Origin: UBA652 sp964598235
Lineage (GTDB): Bacteria; Pseudomonadota; Gammaproteobacteria; Nitrosococcales; Methylophagaceae
Length of the DNA stretch: 64,000 nt
Reading direction: 5' to 3'
NCBI GenBank assembly: GCA_964598235.1
Contig: CAZRAY010000003.1
Span: 1 to 64,000, forward strand
The notes beneath the pieces are model-generated. The model did not search any database, had not been told where the DNA came from, and saw only the letters and a program-made list of their open reading frames with translations. Below, piece after piece: positions 57,967 through 64,000 of the stretch. Position 1 is the stretch's first letter, and the number at the start of each line of letters is the position of its first letter. The position numbers were made by a program, and so were the translations under genes.

Positions 57967-60045
57967 GTGAATTCAGTTAAAAAGACAGTGCAATACGGGG
58001 AGCACACGCTTAGCCTTGAAACAGGTAAAATTGCACGCCAAGCAAGTGGTGCGATTATCGCTAGCTTAGGTGAGACCTCTGTAATGGTGACCGTTGTGGG
58101 TAAAAAACAGGTTCAACCAGGTCAAGGCTTCTTCCCGTTGACCGTGAACTACCAAGAGCGTACTTACTCAGCAGGTAAAATCCCAGGTGGCTTCTTCAAA
58201 CGTGAAGGTCGTCCTTCTGAAAAAGAAACATTAACCTGTCGTTTAATTGATCGTCCATTGCGTCCATTATTTCCGAAAAACTTTTTAAATGAAGTGCAAG
58301 TTATCGCGACAGTCATGGCATTAGATCCTGCGATTGATCCTGATATTCCTGCGATGATTGGTGCATCTGCGGCATTGGCCATTTCTGGTATCCCATTCAA
58401 TGGCCCAATTGGTGGCGCGCGTGTGGGTTATATCAATGGCGAATATGTGCTGAATCCAAGTAAAGAACAACTAGAGACAAGTGAATTAGATTTGGTTGTT
58501 GCCGGTACGGAAAGCGCGGTATTGATGGTTGAATCTGAAGCCTCTGAATTATCAGAAGAAGTGATGTTAGGTTCGGTTATGTTTGGTCATCAAGCATTAC
58601 AAGCACCCATTGCACTTATCAACGAATTAAAAGCAGAGGTCGGTAAAGAAGCATGGGATTGGTCTGCACCAGAAAAAGATCCTGCTATCTATGATGCGGT
58701 TAAAGCAAACGCATTAGCTGGCATTGAAAAATCATATGAAATTAGCGAAAAATTAGTGCGTCAAGATGCACTAGGTGTTGTCCGTGACGCAGCTATTGAA
58801 GCCTTAGCGAGTGAAGAATCAGACATGTCAGCTGATGATGTGCGTGGTGCATTCGCTACAATTGAAAAAGAATTAGTGCGCGGCAAAATTATTGCAGGTG
58901 AACCTCGTATTGATGGTCGTGATACAGCAACGGTACGTCAAGTGACGGTTGAAACAACTGTCTTGCCACGCGTTCATGGTTCTGCTTTATTCACCCGTGG
59001 CGAAACACAAGCAATTGTTGTGGCAACACTCGGTGCGGAGCGTGATGCACAAATGATCGATGCGGTTGAAGGTGAATACCGCGACCGTTTCATGTTGCAT
59101 TACAACTTCCCTCCATTCTGTGTGGGCGAAACAGGTTTCGTTGGCTCGCCTAAACGTCGTGAAATCGGCCATGGTAAATTAGCAAAACGCGGTATTCAAG
59201 CTGTAATGCCTTCTGCTGAAGATTTCCCGTATGTAGTGCGTGTGGTGTCAGAAATCACAGAATCTAACGGCTCAAGCTCAATGGCGTCGGTATGTGGTAC
59301 TTCACTAGCGTTAATGGATGCGGGTGTGCCAATCAAAGCACCCGTTGCCGGTATTGCAATGGGCTTAATCAAAGAAGACGCGGGTTATGCTGTGTTAACG
59401 GATATCTTAGGTGATGAAGATCACTTAGGTGATATGGACTTTAAAGTGGCGGGTACCGCAAAAGGTATCACCGCACTTCAAATGGATATCAAAATTGAAG
59501 GCATCAATGAAGAAATCATGACAACGGCATTAGCGCAAGCGCGTGATGGTCGTTTAACCATTCTTGACACCATGAATGCAAACCTTGCATCTCATCGTGA
59601 AGAAATGTCTGAATATGCACCGCGTATTATTACGATTAAAGTGCACCCAGATAAAATTCGTGATGTGATCGGTAAGGGTGGTGCAACCATTCGTGCACTG
59701 ACAGAAGAAACGGGTGCGGTTATTGATATTCAAGATGATGGCACGGTAATGATCTTCTCTTCTGACTATAATGCAGGTAAAGAAGCACAACGCCGTATTG
59801 AGCAGATAACTGCTGATGTTGAAGTCGGTGTTATCTATGAAGGTACCGTTGCTAAATTGATGGACTTCGGTGCATTTGTGACTATCTTGCCAGGTAAAGA
59901 TGGCCTTGTGCATATCTCACAAATTTCTGATGAGCGCGTTGAAAACGTGAGCGACAAATTATCAGAAGGTGATGTGATTAAGGTGAAAGTATTGGAAGTT
60001 GATCGTCAAGGCCGTATTCGCCTAAGCATGAAAGAAGTCGACTAA
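57967..60045 (+). CDS. pnp: polynucleotide phosphorylase
   Basis: PNPase (692 residues) degrades RNA from the 3' end using phosphate. It has two RNase PH domains (about 1-230 and 310-545), a KH domain (RDVIGKGGATIRALTEETG near 555) and an S1 domain (EGTVAKLMDFGAFVTILPGKDGLVHISQI near 620). Start is GTG with AGGAAA upstream. It is the last gene of the rpsO-pnp unit. Confidence 0.97.
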   Translation: MNSVKKTVQYGEHTLSLETGKIARQASGAIIASLGETSVMVTVVGKKQVQPGQGFFPLTVNYQERTYSAGKIPGGFFKREGRPSEKETLTCRLIDRPLRPLFPKNFLNEVQVIATVMALDPAIDPDIPAMIGASAALAISGIPFNGPIGGARVGYINGEYVLNPSKEQLETSELDLVVAGTESAVLMVESEASELSEEVMLGSVMFGHQALQAPIALINELKAEVGKEAWDWSAPEKDPAIYDAVKANALAGIEKSYEISEKLVRQDALGVVRDAAIEALASEESDMSADDVRGAFATIEKELVRGKIIAGEPRIDGRDTATVRQVTVETTVLPRVHGSALFTRGETQAIVVATLGAERDAQMIDAVEGEYRDRFMLHYNFPPFCVGETGFVGSPKRREIGHGKLAKRGIQAVMPSAEDFPYVVRVVSEITESNGSSSMASVCGTSLALMDAGVPIKAPVAGIAMGLIKEDAGYAVLTDILGDEDHLGDMDFKVAGTAKGITALQMDIKIEGINEEIMTTALAQARDGRLTILDTMNANLASHREEMSEYAPRIITIKVHPDKIRDVIGKGGATIRALTEETGAVIDIQDDGTVMIFSSDYNAGKEAQRRIEQITADVEVGVIYEGTVAKLMDFGAFVTILPGKDGLVHISQISDERVENVSDKLSEGDVIKVKVLEVDRQGRIRLSMKEVD

Positions 60046-60100
60046 ACGTATTGTCTTTCATCTGATATGATGAAAAATACTTAGCGTTCGCACTTTAAAT

Positions 60101-60135
60101 AAAAAGGCGCCCTATGTGAATAGGGCGCCTTTTTT
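60101..60135. terminator. bidirectional rho-independent terminator after pnp
   Basis: AAAAAGGCGCCCTAT (60101-60115) pairs fully with the arm 60120-60134 (ATAGGGCGCC and T residues) around a GTGA loop, a 15-bp stem. The A-run and T-run on the two arms make it work on both strands. It ends pnp from the left and the SGNH gene from the right. Confidence 0.93.
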
Positions 60136-60162
60136 GTGCCTAACGTTAGAGAAACGATAGAT

Positions 60163-60804
60163 TCAGAATGTTTTAGTGTTTGAGACGGCCTTGCTTATTG
60201 CGAGGCCCAGTGTCTGATGTTGTTCTGCGTCTAAATGAATACCATCTATGCTGCTTGCCTCCGTCACGCTACCCGCATCAAAATAATAAACCCCAGAATC
60301 TTTTGCGACTTCTTTAAGCGCATCCGCCAAACCAACACTGCGTTTTTCAGCGTCTTTAAATTTTGCTGAAATTATACCTTTAGGCTGAATGATTCTCGGC
60401 GGTGCAATAATCATTATTTCGGGGATAGGCATGCCAGGTTCTATGGGCGATTGACGAATGATATTGATGAGTTTCATTGTGCCTTGAGCAGATAACCAAG
60501 CATTATTATCATGTGTACATTGGAAATCATTTGTACCGAGCATCAGAATAACGAGTTTGAGTGGAGAGTGCATCTCAATGATTTGTGCCAAGTCTTGTGA
60601 ACCGTCACGACCCGGCTTAAGAGGATCATCCCATGCTGTCCTTCGGCCATTAAGACAATTTTCGATGATTCGAACATGATTACCCTGCGCATTAAAGCTG
60701 TTTTCGAAAACACCGGGCCATCGTTTCTCAAAGGGGAGTCGGTTTCTCGTGTTTGGGATAATTCCCCAGGTGAGAGAATCTGAATAAATAAGGATGTGTT
60801 CCAT
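60163..60804 (-). CDS. SGNH/GDSL-type hydrolase, arylesterase-like
   Basis: The 213-residue enzyme has SDSLTWG with nucleophile Ser10 (the G of GDSL is replaced by S), ENCLNGRRTAWDD as block II, GTNDF near 91 and DGIHLD near the C-terminus with catalytic Asp and His. The DSLTWG, block II and VILMLGTND pattern recalls the octameric esterase/acyltransferase of Mycobacterium smegmatis. The ATG at 60804 is preferred; a TTG lies at 60810. It has no signal peptide. Confidence 0.85.
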   Translation of the reverse strand: MEHILIYSDSLTWGIIPNTRNRLPFEKRWPGVFENSFNAQGNHVRIIENCLNGRRTAWDDPLKPGRDGSQDLAQIIEMHSPLKLVILMLGTNDFQCTHDNNAWLSAQGTMKLINIIRQSPIEPGMPIPEIMIIAPPRIIQPKGIISAKFKDAEKRSVGLADALKEVAKDSGVYYFDAGSVTEASSIDGIHLDAEQHQTLGLAISKAVSNTKTF

Positions 60805-60858
60805 TTTCAATATCCGACGTATGAAGTAATTTATATGGTTTTGGAGTATATCGCTTTT

Positions 60859-61188
60859 TTAATCATGAAACATACAATCTGCACAAGAGGATGTGTTATT
60901 GAAAATAGAATTATAATGTTCGACCTCGGGCATGGGTTCATAAAAATGATGTAATAGCTTGCGCCATTCTTGATATTGATCAGAACCTCGAAAACCAACG
61001 GTATGATCCTCGAGCGATTCCCAATTGACTAAAAGAATATACCGGCTCGTATTCTCAATAGAACGCTGGAGTTGGTGTGAGTCATATCCAGACATGCTGC
61101 AAATGATTTTTTGTGCGGCACCAAAAGCCATTTCGAACTCAGTTTCTTGGCCAGGTTTCACATCTAGAATGGCAACTTCTAATACCAT
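60859..61188 (-). CDS. antibiotic-biosynthesis-monooxygenase (ABM) fold protein
   Basis: The 109-residue protein has the ABM ferredoxin-like fold: VLEVAILDVKPGQETEFEMAFG at the start, ISRYILLVNWES-type middle and DQYQEWRKLLHHFYEPMPEVEHY. Two Cys form a CADC at the C-terminus. This family holds small heme- or quinol-acting proteins and also proteins without known activity. GGAGG lies before the ATG. It is last of a short leftward run 61.2-62.9 kb. Confidence 0.82.
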   Translation of the reverse strand: MVLEVAILDVKPGQETEFEMAFGAAQKIICSMSGYDSHQLQRSIENTSRYILLVNWESLEDHTVGFRGSDQYQEWRKLLHHFYEPMPEVEHYNSIFNNTSSCADCMFHD

Positions 61189-61197
61189 GATGCCTCC

Positions 61198-61917
61198 TTA
61201 ATCAGATAAGTAGTATTCCACAGTGGTCACGACTCTAATTTTCTTAATATGTGGATTGTTCGTATCTCTAGGGCTAATACTAAACTGGCCTTGTGAGGCT
61301 TTTCTAATCTTACCAAGAGAGCTTTCCGAATCGGCTGCGAATTTTTCGGCCACCTCGCGTGCTTTCACGGTGGCTTCTGCGATCATCTCAGGTTTGATTT
61401 CATTAAGTTGAGTAAAGATATATTCGGTGACAAATTGATAATCATTTCCTGTGAATACAATGCCTTCTTTGCCAAGTTTAGATAACGACCCCATTACGGC
61501 ACGTACACCTTCAATATTTTTAGAATAAACCGTCACCGTTTGCATCGCGGTATAGCGAAATTCGGCCACATCAGAGCCACTATATTGATACATGGATTTA
61601 TCTGTGATCGCGGGTGTAGAGAGCGTGATTTCATCGGCAGATATGCTGTTTTTCTCAAGGAAACTACGTATCTTAGCTGTGTTGTTATCAATTTTCGTAT
61701 ATAAATCAGTTAATTCATTACTGGCAACATTAAACTGAATTGGCCAGATAACGATATTGGCAGGATATTCTCGTTCAGACAGCCCTTTTACGGTAACAGT
61801 ACGGTCAAGTGATTTATATTTAAGCGCGGCAGAACCAATGAGGTCTCCCAACGCGGCTAGTCCTAGGAATAAGAATAACCCTAAAATGAGGGCGGCTAAT
61901 TTATAATCTTTCTGCAT
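61198..61917 (-). CDS. SIMPL-domain (DUF541) periplasmic protein
   Basis: The 239-residue protein has an N-terminal membrane anchor (LAALILGLFLFLGLAALGDLIG) and a SIMPL domain (RTVTVKGLSEREYPANIVIWPI to the C-terminus). Relatives such as YggE reduce oxidative stress, form ring-like assemblies and lie in the periplasm. AGGAA precedes the ATG. It is 9 bases from the ABM gene. Confidence 0.87.
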   Translation of the reverse strand: MQKDYKLAALILGLFLFLGLAALGDLIGSAALKYKSLDRTVTVKGLSEREYPANIVIWPIQFNVASNELTDLYTKIDNNTAKIRSFLEKNSISADEITLSTPAITDKSMYQYSGSDVAEFRYTAMQTVTVYSKNIEGVRAVMGSLSKLGKEGIVFTGNDYQFVTEYIFTQLNEIKPEMIAEATVKAREVAEKFAADSESSLGKIRKASQGQFSISPRDTNNPHIKKIRVVTTVEYYLSD

Positions 61918-61975
61918 AATAGAGTTCCTATGTTTTCATCCTTACGGTGTTCATTTTTATTGTTTGTATTTTTGT

Positions 61976-62395
61976 TTATGTTCCCAGCATGGGAAGGTTT
62001 TTTCTCAGATGATATGTGAGCGCTAAACTAATACAATGTTTTAATTCATCGATGGGAAGAGACTCTTTATCATTAAAGAGTATGGCGTGATTACCCTCAA
62101 AATGAAAGCGATCTTTATAAAGTATTTTAAAAGTATCCACTAGTGATGTTTGGCAGTGAAAATAGATGCCATATTGCATCGGATTTGATGCTTTCCAAGC
62201 AATTCTAATCGTACTACCCTGTTTTGTGAGGTAACTAGGCTCTCCCCATTTGAGTGTTTCTTCTATGCTATCTACCGTTTCAGTTTCTGCTGCCGTATCC
62301 AATATGAGTTGGCGGAGGGTCATCATGCAATGATTGATGTGTTCAGGATATGCATTGAATATCTTTTCAACGGCGTTATTCTGAAATAGAGTCAT
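61976..62395 (-). CDS. DUF1801 / YdhG-like protein
   Basis: The 139-residue protein has a DUF1801 fold: ILDTAAETETVDSIEETLKWGEPSY and FNDKESLPIDELKHCISLALTYH. Homologues are small, unstudied and often carried as single genes. The ATG at 62395 is used; GTG at 62401 starts right after the previous gene's stop. It follows the TerB-like gene directly, so both are probably in one transcript. Confidence 0.8.
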   Translation of the reverse strand: MTLFQNNAVEKIFNAYPEHINHCMMTLRQLILDTAAETETVDSIEETLKWGEPSYLTKQGSTIRIAWKASNPMQYGIYFHCQTSLVDTFKILYKDRFHFEGNHAILFNDKESLPIDELKHCISLALTYHLRKNLPMLGT

Positions 62396-62401
62396 CAACA
62401 C

Positions 62402-62935
62402 TTACCAAGTTTTTTCTGTTTCTTGGGAGGGCGTTAATTCCTGTTTGATAATTTGAAGCATCTCTTTTGTATTGGGATGTGTGGTGTCTGTGCTATGAGC
62501 GATTTGAGTCATTAATACCATAGCCGATTCTGCTTGGGTGTCTGTAAAAGAAGCTTTGCTTGGCGCAAGGAATTTTGGAATACTTCTTTTTAGTTCAGCG
62601 CCATCGGCGAGTAAGTAGCTACTCGAGATAAGTAGGCCTGCCGCATTCTTTTTAGATAAGTTAAATTTAGTTTCAAATAGGTTGAGTAATAGCGTTTTAT
62701 CCTCTCGTGTCATATCACCATCAGACTTGGCAATAGCAACCATCAGAATAGCCGTCGCATCTAGAGGTTCATCCACTCTGAAAATAGGGTTGCCATCATG
62801 TTTTTTCCGCCACTTCCGGCGTCTATTCCATAAAAAAGGATTGAGGCCGCCTAAATCAATCCCCGCATTGGCAAGTCGGCTGAGCAATACGAGGATGGTG
62901 ACAATGGTGCCAAGTAGGGCGAGGACAATATGCAT
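62402..62935 (-). CDS. membrane-anchored TerB-like protein
   Basis: The 177-residue protein has an N-terminal helix (IVLALLGTIVTILVLLSRLA), a basic RRRKWRKKHD stretch, then a helical TerB-like domain (DATAILMVAIAKSDGDMTREDKTLLLNLFETKF). TerB domains bind metals or act in envelope stress; here only the fold resemblance is seen. AGGAAG lies before the ATG. It heads a leftward run and is divergent from the methyltransferase gene. Confidence 0.68.
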   Translation of the reverse strand: MHIVLALLGTIVTILVLLSRLANAGIDLGGLNPFLWNRRRKWRKKHDGNPIFRVDEPLDATAILMVAIAKSDGDMTREDKTLLLNLFETKFNLSKKNAAGLLISSSYLLADGAELKRSIPKFLAPSKASFTDTQAESAMVLMTQIAHSTDTTHPNTKEMLQIIKQELTPSQETEKTW

Positions 62936-62979
62936 ATTAGCTTCCTTTTTAATGTGTTCTCAATTTGTTTGACACATAA

Positions 62980-63008
62980 TTAAACGCATTCTAACGGTAT
63001 CTTATAGT
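62980..63008 (+). promoter_or_regulatory. sigma-70 promoter for the methyltransferase-like lipoprotein
   Basis: TTAAAC (62980-62985) and TATAGT (63003-63008) are 17 bases apart, 41 bases before the gene start. Confidence 0.5.
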
Positions 63009-63049
63009 AACATTGTCGTAGTTTATTAAAAAGGATGAAGGGAATGTTG

Positions 63050-63877
63050 ATGTCTCATGCAAGTAAGGTGCTGGTGGGTGTATTGTTAGTGTTGCAGTTA
63101 ACGGCTTGTGAAGATTCAAAAGAACGTGCTCCGACAGATGAACGATTAATAGCTGTGATCAGCGGTGAACACCGCTCGCCGGTGAATCGCGTGCGCGATC
63201 AATATCGCCATCCTCAACAGACGCTTGAATTTTTTGGTGTCACACCGGAGATGACGGTGGTCGAAGTCTGGCCTGGTGGGGGTTGGTATACGGAAATTTT
63301 AGCACCCTGGATTAAGCAGGGTGGTGGACAGTTTATTTCGGCAGGTTTTTTCCCTGATGCGCAGCCGGAATATAGACAAAAAATTCAATTACGTTATGAG
63401 GCGTTATTGGCAGAGCGACCTGAACTTTATGATCAGGTGGTGTATACAGGCTTGGGAGTGGAAGGCCATTGTGACGTTGCACCAGCAGGAACGGTTGATG
63501 CTGTATTGACCTTCCGAAATGCACATAATTGGGTGAAAGGTGGGCATGAAGAGGATATGTTTAAGATGTTTTATCAGCTATTAAAATCAGGTGGTGTATT
63601 GGGAGTGACTGATCATCGTGCATTACCAGAAACGGATCTAGATACCATGAAAAAATCAGGCTATCTAACGCAAGATTTAGTTATTTCATTGGCAAAAAAA
63701 GCGGGGTTTGTACTGGAAGAATCATCAGAAATTAACGCGAATGCATTAGATGATACGGAACATCCAAAGGGGGTATGGAGCTTGCCGCCAATGCTACGCC
63801 TGGGTGACGAAAATAGAGCAGAGTATCTTGCAATTGGTGAAAGTGACCGGATGACATTGCGTTTCCGAAAGCCGTAA
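63050..63877 (+). CDS. exported methyltransferase-like lipoprotein (COG4798 type)
   Basis: The 275-residue protein has a lipoprotein signal with lipobox LTAC (Cys near 20). The body is a class I SAM-methyltransferase fold: VVEVWPGGGWYTEIL takes the place of motif I (usually E/DxGxGxG), and AVLTFRNAHNW and GGVLGVTDHRA follow. SAM is cytoplasmic, so activity outside the cell membrane is puzzling. The start at 63050 has AAGGGA six bases upstream. Confidence 0.8.
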   Translation: MSHASKVLVGVLLVLQLTACEDSKERAPTDERLIAVISGEHRSPVNRVRDQYRHPQQTLEFFGVTPEMTVVEVWPGGGWYTEILAPWIKQGGGQFISAGFFPDAQPEYRQKIQLRYEALLAERPELYDQVVYTGLGVEGHCDVAPAGTVDAVLTFRNAHNWVKGGHEEDMFKMFYQLLKSGGVLGVTDHRALPETDLDTMKKSGYLTQDLVISLAKKAGFVLEESSEINANALDDTEHPKGVWSLPPMLRLGDENRAEYLAIGESDRMTLRFRKP

Positions 63878-63879
63878 AT

Positions 63880-64000
63880 TTAGGCTTTTAATCGTTCGAG
63901 GCTTCGCATAAAAATACCCGGTCGATCAATGGTGACGGCAAAGGCCATTTCTGCATCGCTCATAACACGGTTTAAGCCCGCGTCTTTATCCCATTTATTA
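63880..64000 (-). CDS. unknown gene, C-terminal 39 codons only
   Basis: On the minus strand an open frame enters at the window edge and ends with TAA at 63882-63880. The visible residues include NKWDKDAGLNRVMSDAEMAF and AVTIDRPGIFMRSLERLKA. It ends two bases from the preceding gene, convergent with it. I do not recognise the family; codon use looks like that of a real gene. Confidence 0.5.
   Translation of the reverse strand, partial: NKWDKDAGLNRVMSDAEMAFAVTIDRPGIFMRSLERLKA

Overview
The window is a stretch of gammaproteobacterial chromosome, moderately AT-leaning, dominated by housekeeping blocks whose order is typical of that class: recC-recB-recD, ftsY-ftsE-ftsX-rpoH, two M16 peptidases with rsmD-coaD-ferredoxin, leuS-lptE-holA-proA-nadD, rsfS-rlmH, maf-rng-yhdP-tldD, ntrB-ntrC, and metY-rimP-nusA-infB-rbfA-truB-rpsO-pnp. 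The genus cannot be fixed from the sequence alone.

Layout. 1-1.4 kb: the end of an IS3-family element, then two tandem type II toxin-antitoxin pairs (RelBE-like and Phd/YoeB-like) read leftwards. 1.5-11.6 kb: RecBCD genes and a HerA-like ATPase. 11.7-17.6 kb (leftward): an SPFH membrane protein with a small partner, a membrane-anchored glutaredoxin, and rpoH-ftsX-ftsE-ftsY. 17.7-22.7 kb: M16 peptidase pair, rsmD, coaD, ferredoxin, htpX. 22.7-24 kb: a MHYT-GGDEF diguanylate cyclase (leftward). 24.2-30.1 kb: leuS to nadD. 30.1-37.1 kb: an accessory block wedged between nadD and rsfS, holding a complete ovothiol pathway (ovoA, ovoB-like lyase), a rhomboid protease, a Rap1a/Tai-like secreted protein, a split YeeE/YedE sulfur-type permease, and a cupin gene with its TetR regulator. 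37.3-47.7 kb: rsfS, rlmH, a PhyH-type dioxygenase, maf, rng, yhdP, tldD, tfoX-like, and a PP-loop ATPase overlapping a TusA-type sulfur carrier. 47.8-51 kb: a DUF4124 protein and the NtrB/NtrC nitrogen two-component system. 51.1-60 kb: initiator tRNA and the nusA-infB-pnp translation/RNA operon. 60.2-64 kb: small stress or accessory enzymes (SGNH esterase, ABM protein, SIMPL protein, DUF1801, TerB-like), a methyltransferase-like lipoprotein, and a cut-off gene at the edge.

Regulatory signals that can be read directly are the most useful new material: an identical ACCTAC-N6-GTAGGT operator in front of both the cupin gene and its tetR neighbour; a -24/-12 sigma-54 promoter with an NtrC-like dyad about 108 bases upstream of the predicted start of ntrBC transcription; perfect palindromes in front of both toxin-antitoxin pairs; and a near-consensus sigma-70 promoter for the initiator tRNA. 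Two copies of a roughly 70-base inverted-repeat element occur, one touching the glutaredoxin start codon. No CRISPR array, prophage or rRNA was seen. The best candidates for interesting biology are the sulfur/thiol-centred accessory block at 30.1-37.1 kb and the PP-loop/TusA pair.
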